A stretch of 64,000 nt of DNA from Graphiopsis chlorocephala (GCA_022828445.1 JAIZZJ010000003.1:682001-746000), one strand, 5' to 3'; positions 32,601 through 42,064 are shown, counted from the stretch's first letter. Numbers and translations: made by a program. The notes: generated from the letters alone by a model not told the origin.

Positions 32601-33746
32601 GCGATCTCGAAACAAATCAGCGCTTTTGGTCGCCAGGCAGGTGATGCCCTGCAGATGCTGTTTGGCGAGGAAGGGCGCATTGAGCCTTTCATGCCACACG
32701 AAGTGGCTAGTGCGATATCGCGCGCGGCCACCAAGGCATTCTCCCTGTCGACGCCAGAGGCTGGCCCATTCACAGCTATGGCCGAGCAGATTCGGAGCTT
32801 GTCAGACGCCTTGAACGAAATAGCTTCGTTGCCGACCGATCTTGACAACACGGTCGAGTTCGAACGTGCGCCAGCTCCATGGGTCGCACGTTCGGAGCAG
32901 CTCAAGAAGACAAAGCTCACATCAATCGACACAGAAGCTGAGCTCGCCCGGACACGCGAGACTATAAAGGAGCGTGAAGTCGTGCTCAAAGAGAAGAACA
33001 CGGAGCTAGAAGAGCAAAGCGTTCAAATCGAGATGTTGGAAGCCAAGCTACGCAACGCAAGCAAACGGACCGCCGAAATTGCCAAACTCGAACACGAAAT
33101 GCACGAAGCCCGCGATGCCGAGAAACGAGCCAAAGCAGAGCTCGCCCAAGCCAAGCGCGAAGCAGAGGAAGCCATCGAACGTGCCCACAACGAAGCAGCT
33201 CGTCTAGCAGAACAACGTGGCAAACGCTCCTCCGGCCAAGCCCTGGACTCGAACGCCATGGGAACCGGCGCTCAGCTCACGCTCGAGCGACAAGACCACC
33301 AAATCACATCTCTCCAAGGCGCAGTCCGCTACCTTCAATCCGAAAACCAGCGCCTCCGTTTGCCGCCATCGGCTTCCGCGTTGTCCGCCAACGACTGGCT
33401 GCACCAGCCTCTCCTACAGCCGAAGAGCGAGAAGCGCAAGCGGCAAGAAGCACTCCACAAAGAGGGCAAGGATGTGCTCGCGCGGCTCTTGCATCTGGGA
33501 ACAGTGGAGTCGCCGCACATCGTGGACTTGACAAAGTTGCCCGAGAACAAACTGGCGTGGCGACCCGCAAAAGAAAGCAGCAGGTGGAAGGTGGAGAGCA
33601 GGAGGGAAGAGTGGGAAGCCTGGAGGGGTTGGAGGCGCGATGTGGTCAGAAAGGCTGCCGTGGCGGCGCCCAGGAGAGCGCAGAAGCCTTCTAAGGATGT
33701 CTTCTACAATGCGGAGCCAGAGATTGTGCAGCAGGAGGATGTATAG
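29658..33746 (+). CDS. nudM: Dynactin large subunit p150Glued
   Basis: Single exon, 1362 residues from MDVADLAVGQ. The frame extends two codons upstream only to a TTG. Residues about 3-75 are a CAP-Gly domain with the GKNDG motif, which binds microtubule and plus-end protein tails. A basic Ser/Thr/Pro-rich region (about 80-340) helps microtubule binding. A long coiled coil (about 358-690) corresponds to CC1, which contacts dynein. The dynactin-specific domain spans roughly 715-900, an acidic linker follows, and a second coiled coil lies at about 1090-1200. The C-terminus binds the rest of dynactin. It powers dynein-driven nuclear and endosome transport in hyphae. Length matches Neurospora RO-3 and Aspergillus NudM. 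Confidence 0.93.
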   Translation: MDVADLAVGQIIALNDDRIAIIRHVGPVHFQAGDWVGIELEEPTGKNDGSVKGERYFECEQDYGMFLRAAGVKQILEQPEQPPPPPPQAKAKPTNTPAAAAAPRSRPSSLHVGVNGLKKQEVAPGRRGSAVIGTSSPTPAARAALSGLRSPTKSPTKQLGSTGVSSTSTSRTNTPPTTARRPAAATGPTAAPRSRQSIGSQSTVASKRTSMGPPPPTTTSSRPSKPSLAPPTSTRTSASRAPPGRTPATRPAASVRPIPGRREPEKRPSQAESDVSAHRDLLSPRESNVSSSLSQPDTGNDEIQDGEEDQVKNNFAPPPPPPIPLDDAPRQTSARRTSSPPASLHSQRTVRSSAQSARQIEELEAKIRQLERKRQEDRDLKKALDKAEEDRNKYQGIIEKLQKKYQPQQQELADLKKQLSEAESKSQSVEELQIEHDSIMEMALLDKEMAEEMAESLKAELDALRAHQEELELEVELLREENTEFSKEMSPEERTSAGWLQMEKENERLRDALLRLRDLTRDREDDLKEQVQELEAQVKDFEAFSKQFEDAKEKLLSSEATADDLRQQLEAALGAEEMIEELTERNMSMQEKLDDLRVTIEDLENLRELNDELEINHVEAEKQLADEIDFKDSLLFDRERTAKQQQEALDDADYTINRFRELVTQLQSDLQDMQASKQISDTEAADLSTKSRAMLDLNLKLQSSAAKTQVKTIDLELRRLDAQEASEHLGIVQLFLPDAFQAERDSVLALLRFKRIAFKANLVQGFVRERISSFGTRGLDEDVFAACDVMDKLTWVSAMADRFVNAVYTCSVDEFASYEGSLYELEPVERALNSYIDALRRDDLKEKEMADELQRSVAVMAHLASLHVKENDLPGHAVDLLMRTQCLQSQLESTASALGVTKTLVENKLRVGQTNDNEEESDEDDESMSDAKQIIGRAESLISQARSAKVTAGKTHRALSDLQARSLTLDTSCADAFEGAEAISKQISAFGRQAGDALQMLFGEEGRIEPFMPHEVASAISRAATKAFSLSTPEAGPFTAMAEQIRSLSDALNEIASLPTDLDNTVEFERAPAPWVARSEQLKKTKLTSIDTEAELARTRETIKEREVVLKEKNTELEEQSVQIEMLEAKLRNASKRTAEIAKLEHEMHEARDAEKRAKAELAQAKREAEEAIERAHNEAARLAEQRGKRSSGQALDSNAMGTGAQLTLERQDHQITSLQGAVRYLQSENQRLRLPPSASALSANDWLHQPLLQPKSEKRKRQEALHKEGKDVLARLLHLGTVESPHIVDLTKLPENKLAWRPAKESSRWKVESRREEWEAWRGWRRDVVRKAAVAAPRRAQKPSKDVFYNAEPEIVQQEDV

Positions 33747-34042
33747 ATCTTGGTTTCATCGACTGTCGACCGAGGCCGGCTTCGTCAATTACTTCTAGCG
33801 TAGCATGATAGACCGAGTGATACCCATACGCGACACAAAACGAAAGCACAATACAAGATTTGAAACTTTCGCAAATGATGGAAGTGAGACTTATCCTCAA
33901 CGTTACCAATTTTGGTTTTTTTGTTTCAACTACACAAATACAAATATCTATTATTTCAAAATCTGCTCTTTTTCCCCTCTTGGGAAACAAATTCCAGATC
34001 ATTCCTCATTAATGTCATCATCCGAAAACAAAACGCCGTACT

Positions 34043-35290
34043 CTAGTGACAGTACGCCTCGTGCAAAAGCAGACCATCCTTGCCAGCCTCAAACTCAAGC
34101 TCGACGTTCGGTGCGATGAAATACACCTGGCCCTCCTTGAGCTCCTCCTTCTGGCCGTTGGCAGTCATGGTGGCGCTGCCCTTGGTAGCAAGCAAAACGC
34201 CGTTGCCGCCGATCTTGACAAGCGAGTCCTTCTCGCCGGCTTTGAGGGTCATTTGCAGCATGTCGAACTCGCTCATGGGTGGGGCGAGGATCTCGGTCTT
34301 GCCGTTCTTGCTACCCTGGTAGGGCTTGGGGAGGAGCATGCACTGCTCTTTGCTGTGTGGGGCGAAGGTCAGGGTGTTGACGAAGAGGTCGGCGGAGGCG
34401 CGCTCTGCTTTCGGGCAAAAGCCCGTGTTGAGCACATTGTTGGAGCGTGCCATGCACTCGATGATGTCGCCGGAGAGGTAGGCGTGGATGCCGTCTGCAG
34501 GGATGTAGATTGCCTCGCCGGGTTGAAGGGTGAGGAAGTTCATGGTGATCAGGGCAACGAGGACACCGGGGTCCTTGGAGTCATATTGCGAGGCGAGACG
34601 AGGAGCGAGCTCGGGAATGTAAGTGTCGGGGCCGAACGACGAGGGATCGGCGGCGGTAAGAGCATCGTAGGTAGCCTGGAGAGCGTCTTCATCGGCCTCG
34701 AGGATGTTCTTAACGATCTTCTTGACCGAGTCCTTAGAGAGTTCACTCTCCTTTGTGTCGGGAAGGAACCTTTGCAGACTGTCGTGCTTCATCAAGTGTG
34801 AGATCTGGTCATTGGGTTTGAAGCCGCAGAATGCCTCAAACTTGGTAAGAGCCAGCGCGATCTCAGGCTTGTGATTGGGGTCGGTGAAGTCGTCCGGGTT
34901 CTCCTTGTGGAGCTTCGCCGAGAGTTCCTTGTTAGGGTGGACCTGGAGAGGAAGTGCTTTCGCGATAGAAAGGACCTTAGGAAGGTATGGAACCTTGTTG
35001 TGGCCAAACTTCTTGATCATCTGCTCACCGACGAGCTCGTTGGGGTACTTGTCGATGACGTCCTGAAGATCCTCGCCGGTGGCCTTGACGTATGAAGGGA
35101 GGACGGGGTAGGTACCCATCCACATCTCAGCGTAAGGCTTGTCATCCTCGAGCTTGAAGTCTGATTTGGGGCCATCATCGCCGTAGCCAACCTGCTGGGA
35201 GCAAAGACGGCCAGAGTAGGACTCTTTGCCAAGCTTGCCCCAAGGGTACTGGTTGGTGCCGCACTTGAGCTCGTAGAAAGGTTGAGCCAT
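34043..35290 (-). CDS. Second, divergent class I mannose-6-phosphate isomerase paralogue
   Basis: Single exon, 415 residues, MAQPFYELKCGTNQYPWGKL. The metal-site motifs are kept: LQVHPNK, NHKPEIALA and DGIHAYLSGD. The segment after them reads IIECMARSNNVLNTGFCPK, where copy 1 has SDNVVRAGFTPK. The arginine known as an active-site residue in Candida PMI is thus replaced by Asn, and FKDV by AERAS. The gene has no introns, whereas copy 1 has three, and shares a PMI-like cupin C-terminus. It may be a PMI with altered activity or a related sugar-phosphate isomerase. The 3' end converges on the dynactin gene. Confidence 0.88.
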   Translation of the reverse strand: MAQPFYELKCGTNQYPWGKLGKESYSGRLCSQQVGYGDDGPKSDFKLEDDKPYAEMWMGTYPVLPSYVKATGEDLQDVIDKYPNELVGEQMIKKFGHNKVPYLPKVLSIAKALPLQVHPNKELSAKLHKENPDDFTDPNHKPEIALALTKFEAFCGFKPNDQISHLMKHDSLQRFLPDTKESELSKDSVKKIVKNILEADEDALQATYDALTAADPSSFGPDTYIPELAPRLASQYDSKDPGVLVALITMNFLTLQPGEAIYIPADGIHAYLSGDIIECMARSNNVLNTGFCPKAERASADLFVNTLTFAPHSKEQCMLLPKPYQGSKNGKTEILAPPMSEFDMLQMTLKAGEKDSLVKIGGNGVLLATKGSATMTANGQKEELKEGQVYFIAPNVELEFEAGKDGLLLHEAYCH

Positions 35291-36160
35291 GTTGGAGATT
35301 TTTGTGGTTGTACAAATGTGAAGCTCGAGATTGTATCAATGTCCTTGTTGTTGTATGATCGAGTGTTCTTGAAGCGTGGGAGGGATGGGGTATATGGTGA
35401 CAATGGAATGGGAATTGGAGGAGAGGAGAAGAAGAACAACAACAATCCGTCTTGTACTTTCTCTTACCTCTGCTTACAGATCGCCTCTTGGTGGTGCGGT
35501 GATGCGAAGAGACCCTCACGTTGCCGACGATAAAATGTGATGGCGTGTCAACGTCATTACAGAGGAGCGAAAGTGGACCGCGCTCCGGCCCTATCAGAAT
35601 GCCAATATTGGGCGGCGCGCGGAGGCAAGAAAGGCTGTCGTTCTGCGCTCAACGCAATGTACTCGGGGTATTCACGTGAGCAGAGTTGATAGTACTGCTG
35701 TGGCTGTCTGGTGCCCTCGATGGAAGTGTTGTCGTATGGGTGCTGGCCTGGTCTTGTCTGGACTTATGATTTGCGTCTGCCTTGCATTGCGCCATCGGCC
35801 AACTCGCACTGCCAATCACGTGATGATTGTTACGTGAGAGAAGGCGCCAGCGGGCAGATATGCAGAAATGATTATATGCAGGATGTTGTTGTGCCCAATA
35901 ACACTTTTCGGCTGTGGCGGGTTTGCTGTTTCTTGGGTTCCTCAGCCATGCTTTGCTGGTCCCTGATGTATGTCTCGTTTGGAGCGCGGCCCGTGCGTGC
36001 ATAATCGATAAGGAGTTTTGCGACGAGCGCTTTTTCAAAGCCCACCTTGTTAGTGCGGGCCCAGCACCAGGAAGACTCGACTTGACGCCCGACTCATCCC
36101 CCTCCACCGACCATTCTGGCTTCTCTCAATATTCCCTTTCGCTTCAAGGCCGGCGGCAAG
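35291..36160. promoter_or_regulatory. Divergent promoter between second PMI and TSR1
   Basis: An 870 bp gap between outward-facing starts. The TSR1 side is C/T-rich just before the ATG. No gene or specific site was recognised. Confidence 0.4.
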
Positions 36161-38683
36161 ATGGGCGCACCAACCGGCGGGCAGCAGCACCACCACCGCT
36201 CCACCACAAAGTCCACCAACAAGCCTTTCAAGACCCGTCACGCCTCCAAGTCGGCAATCAAGGAGCGCACCAAGGGCAAGGTCGACTCGCTCGAGACCGG
36301 ATCGCGGAAGACTCCCCACCAGCAAGTCATGTCGAAGCTCGTGCGCAGGAATCAGCAGAAGCAGAAGCGCGTCACCCATTCCGCCAAGCTCGCCGCCGAA
36401 GGCAGCGTTTTCACCGGCAGAGATGGAGCTCCCAGAATCGTTGCTATTGTGCCGCTCTGCGAAGATGTGGACAGCAAGAGCGTTGCTGCCGAGCTCAACA
36501 ACAGCGTCGACCTCGAGGCCGTCCCACCGGAACACGGCACCTGGAGACTGGAGATTCCTAGATTCAAGCAGAAGATGCAGTACTTGACCCCGTCGAGGGA
36601 CCTTCTGGAGTGCCTGGATGCTTGCCGGGTGGCAGACTTCGTGCTCTTCGTCTTGAGTGCTGAAGAGGAGGTTGACGAGCTTGGAGAGCACATGCTTCGT
36701 TGCATTGAGTCGCAGGGTGTCAGCACGGTTCTGACTGGTGTCCACAACCTGAACAAGGTCGAGCCGGCAAAGAAGCGCCCCGATGTTCTAAAGAGCCTGA
36801 AGAGCTTCACCAACCACTTCTTCGCATCATTGGAGAAGGTTCACGATTTGAGTAGCAGACAGGACAGCAGCAACGTTATGCGTAGTCTGTGCACCACAAT
36901 GCCTAAGGGAATTAGGTGGAGGCAAGACAGGAGCTGGATCGTGCCCGAGGAGGTCAAATGGGAGGGTGAACAATGTCACATCTCTGGTGTGATCAGAGGC
37001 AAGAACTTGAAGGCCGACAGACTTTTGCAGGTCGGCGACTGGGGTGACTTCCAGATTGAGAAGATCACAGCTGCGCCCCTCGAGACTAAGAAGAAGCAAC
37101 ACACAAAAACAAACGAGATGGCTGTAGACGAGCCCGAAGGCGAGCAGGTGCTGGACTCTCCTACAGAGGATCAAGACGATTTGGCCGAGCTTGCTCCGGA
37201 GGAGACCTTGATGGATGAAGATGGTATGACCATGGGTGCCGCCTCAATGGCACCTTCAGAGAGGAAACACGTTCTTTTGGACGACCACCGTTACTTTGAC
37301 GAAGACGAGCACCCCAGAGAAGAGATCAACAAGCCCAAGCGTCTACCTCGAGGCACAAGTAAGTACCAGGCAGCCTGGTTCTTGGGAGATGTCTCAGACT
37401 CTGGCTCGGACTTGGAGTCCGTAGTGGATGACGATGATGAGAGCATGGACTTTGGCGAAGCTCCTGCTGCAGGCCCAGCGGATGGCCACTTCGACGACGC
37501 CATGCGTGAGCCCACCGAGGCGGCGCCTTCAGAATACCCACAGAGTGAGATGTTCATCGACCGCGCTATCGAAGAAGAGGCGGATCAGCTCGCACAATAC
37601 CGTAAACAGCGTCGCGATGAAGCTGAAGACGATCTCGAGTTCCCTGATGAAATCGAACTGCTGCCAAATGTTTCTGCTAAGGAGAGACTGGCCAGGTACC
37701 GTGGACTCAAGAGCTTGCGCACAAGTCACTGGGAGACAGAGGAGGATAGACCATACCAGCCTGAGGAGTGGGAACGACTTCTGGAAGTTTCAGACTACAA
37801 GTCTACCAAGAGCCGTATTCTCAAGGAGAGCCTCGAGGGTGGTGTCCAGGCGGGCACCCGCGTCAGCGTCCAGTTGCGCATCACATCAGAGCAGGCCGCT
37901 GAGCTACAAAGCCTTCCACAGCCCACAGCTATCTTCTCTCTTCTGCGCCACGAGCACAAGCGGACAAACGTGAACACTTCCATCACATTGTCCTCCGAGC
38001 ACCCTGTGCCTATTAAGAGCAAGACTCAAATGGTTCTTCAATGCGGCCCTCGTCGTTTGGTGGTCAACCCACTTTTCAGTCAAGCAGGCAACACGCCAAA
38101 CAACGTTCACAAGTTCGATCGTTACCTACACCCCGGTCAGACGGCAGTGGCATCGTTCATCGGCCCTATTGGCTGGGGCAGCATTCCATGTCTCTACTTC
38201 CTGCCAACTGTCCAAGGTTCGTCCGAGAACGATGCGGTCTCAGATCTGGCCAACGCCATGCAGAAGCCTACTCTCGAGCTCGTCGCTACCGGCACCCTGC
38301 TCGCTCCATCGACCTCGCGTATTGTCGCGAAGCGTGTCATCCTCACCGGCCACCCTTACAAGATCAACAAGAAGGTTGTCACTATCCGCTACATGTTCTT
38401 CAACAACGAGGACGTGGAGTACTTCAAGGCCATCCAGCTTTGGACTCGCCGCGGCAGGCAAGGCTGGATCAAGGAGACCTTGGGTACGCACGGCTACTTC
38501 AAGGCGACTTTCGACGGCAAGATCAACCCCATGGACGCTGTGGCTCTCAGCTTGTACAAGCGAGTCTGGCCTCGTCCTGCAAGGCATTTCGTGCCTGGCA
38601 TGGAACTTCAGGCTACTGTTGTCGAAGGCGACGAGGAGGAGGAAGACGTCCCAGAACTTATGGAAGGCCGAATGGAGGAGTAG
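36161..38683 (+). CDS. TSR1: 40S ribosome-biogenesis factor Tsr1
   Basis: Single exon, 840 residues. The basic N-terminus (KPFKTRHASKSAIKERTKGK) is the Tsr1/Bms1 family opening. A GTPase-like domain without a usable P-loop follows (ACRVADFVLFVLSAEEEVDE), then the AARP2CN segment and an acidic linker (about 330-480). The conserved C-terminal domain has EWERLLEVSDYKSTKSRI, HKFDRYLHPGQTAVASFIGP, LTGHPYKINKK and FNNEDVEYFKA, ending in an acidic tail. Tsr1 binds pre-40S particles in late cytoplasmic maturation and blocks premature joining of subunits and translation factors. It is expected to be highly expressed and co-regulated with other ribosome-biogenesis genes such as TMA23 in this window. 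Confidence 0.95.
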   Translation: MGAPTGGQQHHHRSTTKSTNKPFKTRHASKSAIKERTKGKVDSLETGSRKTPHQQVMSKLVRRNQQKQKRVTHSAKLAAEGSVFTGRDGAPRIVAIVPLCEDVDSKSVAAELNNSVDLEAVPPEHGTWRLEIPRFKQKMQYLTPSRDLLECLDACRVADFVLFVLSAEEEVDELGEHMLRCIESQGVSTVLTGVHNLNKVEPAKKRPDVLKSLKSFTNHFFASLEKVHDLSSRQDSSNVMRSLCTTMPKGIRWRQDRSWIVPEEVKWEGEQCHISGVIRGKNLKADRLLQVGDWGDFQIEKITAAPLETKKKQHTKTNEMAVDEPEGEQVLDSPTEDQDDLAELAPEETLMDEDGMTMGAASMAPSERKHVLLDDHRYFDEDEHPREEINKPKRLPRGTSKYQAAWFLGDVSDSGSDLESVVDDDDESMDFGEAPAAGPADGHFDDAMREPTEAAPSEYPQSEMFIDRAIEEEADQLAQYRKQRRDEAEDDLEFPDEIELLPNVSAKERLARYRGLKSLRTSHWETEEDRPYQPEEWERLLEVSDYKSTKSRILKESLEGGVQAGTRVSVQLRITSEQAAELQSLPQPTAIFSLLRHEHKRTNVNTSITLSSEHPVPIKSKTQMVLQCGPRRLVVNPLFSQAGNTPNNVHKFDRYLHPGQTAVASFIGPIGWGSIPCLYFLPTVQGSSENDAVSDLANAMQKPTLELVATGTLLAPSTSRIVAKRVILTGHPYKINKKVVTIRYMFFNNEDVEYFKAIQLWTRRGRQGWIKETLGTHGYFKATFDGKINPMDAVALSLYKRVWPRPARHFVPGMELQATVVEGDEEEEDVPELMEGRMEE

Positions 38684-39342
38684 AGAGGATTGTTCCGACA
38701 GCGCTTGCATGCATTACATCTCTCATATGACCTTTTTAGATTACGATCAAGCATTACGAAATGAACACAAGATTTTTGAGAAATGCCGACTCTCCCGTAT
38801 CGTTGCAACACCTGACATGTTCATTGTTCTTGTGCACTATTATCGCGGTCCACACGGAAATGGATAAGTGTGCCGATCATTGACACAGGTCGATGAGTAC
38901 CTAGGTCTCAATCTCACTAGAAAACCGCGCGGCTGGACTACCATCCCGCTATATGGGTAGGATTTCGGTGCGGCTTATGTTCTTTAGTGGGCGGGGCGAG
39001 CTGTTGGCGCCGAACAATGACGATCTTACCAAAGATTGAAGACCGAAAGCGCGAGGATGGCGAGATGTTCCTCCGTCGAAGCCGCCAAGCCTGAAAGGTG
39101 CAAGCAAAGGCGCGTCTGCTGGATCATGGTTTACGCAGGCAAACGGGTATCAAAAAGTGGTTTGTAATGTGCAAAAAAAAAGTGAGGATTACATGTGACG
39201 AGCGTGTATAAGAATGCTCGTGGCTGGCTGTCTTGAGAACCAGGCACTCACTCCTCAAGCACTTATAGCCTTCTCATCCTAAGCTGTCTAGCTGACGATC
39301 AGAATTGATATCTTGACAACCTATTTTTTTTTTGTGGCAACA
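38684..39342. other. Intergenic region upstream of glutathione transferase
   Basis: 3' flank of TSR1 and promoter of the GST-like gene. It has a T-run just before the GST start and an A-run at about 39173-39181. No gene is seen. Confidence 0.45.
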
Positions 39343-40062
39343 ATGACCTCCTTCCCATCTCTGATACTCTATCGTGCGGACGGCGCTTGTTCGCGTGTCC
39401 CGCACATACTTCTCCGTGAGCTTGGTGCACCTTTCACTGAGGTCCTGATGGGAATCGATACTACAGTCAACGGCCTTGTCCCAAAAGACGGCTCAATGAC
39501 CCGCGCCGAGTATCTCTCCAACATCCACCCTGACGGCATGGTCCCAGCCCTTCAAGTCGACGGCAAGGTGATCACCGAGATGACAGGAATCCTTACTTAC
39601 ATCGCCGCTCTGGCAGAAGAGCATGGCAAACACGACTGGCTTCCCACCGACATTATGCAGCGCGCGAAAGCATACGAGTGGATCTCATGGCTGTCAGGTA
39701 CTCTGCACTCGCAGTCCTACACTGCGCTGTGGCGGCCTGGCAAGTTCAGCGACGATGAAGCCGCGCATGCTGGGATTCAGGCGAAAGCGAAATCGACCAT
39801 CGAAAGGCATTATGCACGTATTGAGGCGAGGCTGGTTGCTAATGAGGCTTCAGGCGGGAAGAAGGGACATGCGGTCGGTGGAGAGTTTACGGTCGTTGAT
39901 GTTTTGGTGTATTTGTTCTGGAGATGGGCGAAGCATCTTGACCTCGAGGAGGGCATGCTGGAGAGATGGTCGCAATTTGCAGGAGTAGCGAGACAGGTGG
40001 AGACATTGGATGGTACTCAGGTGGCTATGGAGGTTGAGAATCAGGGGCTGTGGTTTTCGTAA
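39343..40062 (+). CDS. Glutathione S-transferase-like protein
   Basis: Single exon, 239 residues from MTSFPSLILYRADGACSRVP. The frame opens upstream, but only from TTG. Residues about 7-85 are the thioredoxin-like GST domain, with DGMVPALQVDG carrying the cis-proline and ITEMTGILTYIA the glutathione-contacting turn (Glu-Met where Glu-Ser is usual). The rest is the helical C-terminal domain, ending with a typical DVLVYLFWRW core. It is likely a cytosolic conjugating or reducing enzyme. The Cys-Ser pair near the N-terminus could place it among cysteine- or serine-type GSTs. Specific substrate cannot be read from sequence. Confidence 0.85.
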   Translation: MTSFPSLILYRADGACSRVPHILLRELGAPFTEVLMGIDTTVNGLVPKDGSMTRAEYLSNIHPDGMVPALQVDGKVITEMTGILTYIAALAEEHGKHDWLPTDIMQRAKAYEWISWLSGTLHSQSYTALWRPGKFSDDEAAHAGIQAKAKSTIERHYARIEARLVANEASGGKKGHAVGGEFTVVDVLVYLFWRWAKHLDLEEGMLERWSQFAGVARQVETLDGTQVAMEVENQGLWFS

Positions 40063-40530
40063 ATTGTCGGCACCTGCTCCCAATCGATCAGGTACAGAAG
40101 TAGGGCATCGAAATCATTGAAGTGGAAATTCAGCTCATGTACTTGCTCCCCTTGCTCCATGTCTTTAACGGCGGTGCTCAAGTCCGAGCCTCTCAGGTGC
40201 GAGAACTGGCGCACGCGCGTTGCGGGATTCGGATCTAACGCTGGGTTAGTTAAAGATAGAAAACAATGTCGAATAGGGAATCTATCTCGCACCTTTCGTG
40301 AAGGCACTGACATCCCACGTCGTGGTTGGGTTGTGTTCTCGGGTGATGTAGGGGTGCACCGGAATCGTAGCAATGTTGTTGATTAATTCGATGGGTGCAT
40401 CCCTGGGCAGCATAAATGCGATGGTTGTCGTCCGAATATCCGGACCTTGGAATGGTCGTGGAATGAGCTCTGCGTCGTCAGGGCTGTCAGACATATTGGT
40501 GGGAGTATGCCCCTCTGTGCCTGTTTGCAT
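40041..40530 (-). CDS. Hypothetical protein, probable 3' part of a frame-broken gene
   Basis: Two exons: the 5' one runs from the ATG at 40528-40530 to a GTGCGA donor near 40293, and the 3' one from an acceptor near 40237 to the stop at 40041. Joined they encode a protein with DDAELIPRPFQGPDIRTTT, PIELINNIATIPVHPYI and, after the intron, RQFSHLRGSDLSTAVKDME and LNFHFNDFDALLLYLIDW. No known domain. The same frame continues upstream of this ATG into a 72-bp coding-like repeat, where it is broken by a stop and a 2-base deletion. The true start may therefore lie upstream, and the gene may be decayed. Its 3' end overlaps the GST stop region by 22 bases, tail to tail. Confidence 0.45.
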
Positions 40531-40569
40531 GGTCGGCGTGGTGGTTATCAGGGTTTCAAGTTCCTGTTT

Positions 40570-40860
40570 GAGGTCTATGGTACTGCCGCGAGTTGCCTAC
40601 GAGGCCGGCGTGGCTAGTGTGATAAGCTGGTGTTCCCGAGTAAGGTCTATGATGCCGCAGCGAGTTGTCTGCGAGGCCGATGGCCAAGGTAGTGGACTGG
40701 TGTTCCTGTGTGAGGTCTACGATGCCGCCGTGAGCTGTCTGGGAGGCTGGCGTGGCCAGGGTAGTGGGTTGAGGTCCCTGTGAGAGATCTTTGAACCCAC
40801 TGCGAGACGTCTGCGAGGCCGGCGTGGCAATGGTGGTGGGTTGTGACCATTGCTTGCGAT
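40570..40860 (-). repeat. Four-copy 72-bp coding-type minisatellite with frame damage
   Basis: Read on the minus strand, four tandem units of 72, 70, 72 and about 72 bases each begin with GCCTCGCAGAC or a variant. In one frame they encode a 24-residue motif such as ASQTAHGGIVDLTQEHQSTT. Unit 2 has lost two bases near its end (GGCCATCGG where the others have GGCCACGCCGG). Unit 4 has TCGTAG where the others have TCGCAG, giving a stop codon. Unit 4 leads in frame into the ATG at 40530. Confidence 0.75.
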
Positions 40861-40880
40861 TCGAAATCTCATCCAGTCAT

Positions 40881-41363
40881 CTGCGCATTGTTGTTTAACA
40901 ATGTTCCCAGCTTTTCTACGTGCCTACCTACCATTAGTGCCGTAGCTAGGTTAAGACATTTTCTATGTCTCTTGATGATATCTCGATAGCATCTCGATGG
41001 CGATCCGATACGTTCCAGCGCATGTAGCTGACTGAATCAGCAGAGAGCTTACCAGACTCAATGGCAAACGCTGCTGCTACAAGAATCTGCAACCATCCAA
41101 GAACGATGTACGATATTAGTAAGAAGCGTTGAAGTGGTGTTCGCTTGACAGGAACGTGTGTTGAAGAGGTCGATTCCAGATTGCGGGTTCAATCGGAAAT
41201 CAGCGGAGTTACTGCAGGACAACCTGGAAGGGTCTGGTCGTACTTACGACATTCTTGATCAAATCAATGGTTGGAGTCTTTTCCTCTGCCATACATCTTT
41301 CTCTTATTACAACTCCGCCTTAGCGCAGTACGCCTACTACGACACCACCCAAGACTCGCTATC
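40881..41363. other. Upstream remnant region with a hydrophobic exon-like segment
   Basis: On the minus strand, 41053-41150 encodes a hydrophobic segment (LLISYIVLGWLQILVAAAFA) ending at a GTAAGC donor. A CGCAG acceptor at 40881 leads to DDWMRFRIASN. This looks like the 5' part of the repeat-containing gene. No intact start or continuous frame could be built through it. The rest is the promoter of the SDHAF4 gene on the plus strand. Confidence 0.35.
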
Positions 41364-41858
41364 ATGCACCCCGTCGCCAGAGCCGTCCGCGCCGTGCGCC
41401 CAGGCTTCTTCCGCCGCCCATTCTCTACCACCCAAGCGAACCGATCAGCATGGACACCTCAGCCCTCGCCACCACGCCTCCCCAAAGAGGAGCAAGAGGT
41501 CTTTGAGAAACTCCAGGAACAATCTACCGGCGCTTTCAGCACTCCACGATCGAGCACTTCCGCCACTGATACCGCGCCGCCAACCAAGAACCCAGTCGCC
41601 GACGAGAATGGCAACGTCACCGAGCCTGCGCGCTCGGAAGCCGCAACTGACATGCTCGCAATGCTGAAAGAGCGCGCTAGAGTCGCCGCAAATGGAGATG
41701 GAGAAGAGCTGCACCCGAACGTGCGACGAGGCGCAAAGCCTGAGTTCGAGGGCGATGTTAACCCTGCGACTGGAGAAGTGGGAGGACCAAAGAACAACCC
41801 ACTAAGATGGGGTGAGAAGAGCGACTGGAGCTATAACGGCAGAGTTACGGACTTTTGA
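41364..41858 (+). CDS. SDHAF4: Succinate dehydrogenase assembly factor 4, mitochondrial
   Basis: Single exon, 164 residues from MHPVARAVRAVRPGFFRRPF, a typical Arg-rich mitochondrial targeting peptide; the longer frame starts at TTG. A Ser/Thr/Pro-rich middle precedes the family's C-terminal signature FEGDVNPATGEVGGPKNNPL and then RWGEKSDWSYNGRVTDF. SDHAF4 (yeast Sdh8) binds flavinylated Sdh1 in the matrix and helps it join Sdh2 during complex II assembly while limiting oxidative damage. The C-terminal block is near-invariant in the family, so the call is firm. Confidence 0.93.
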   Translation: MHPVARAVRAVRPGFFRRPFSTTQANRSAWTPQPSPPRLPKEEQEVFEKLQEQSTGAFSTPRSSTSATDTAPPTKNPVADENGNVTEPARSEAATDMLAMLKERARVAANGDGEELHPNVRRGAKPEFEGDVNPATGEVGGPKNNPLRWGEKSDWSYNGRVTDF

Positions 41859-42064
41859 GATGGATGCAATGAACAGCGCAACGAGAGTGGGACACCATTG
41901 TATTAGTACGGACAAAGCCATGGATAACATGTCAGTAGTATTTCGTTGGACTTGTATAAGACGCCGGAAACGAGAAAGATCGAATACAAATATAATAATT
42001 GCATGCATGAATTATGGGAAATGCGGTCCTGTTGTCCTTCCGCCGTTTGTATGCTAAAACTGGC

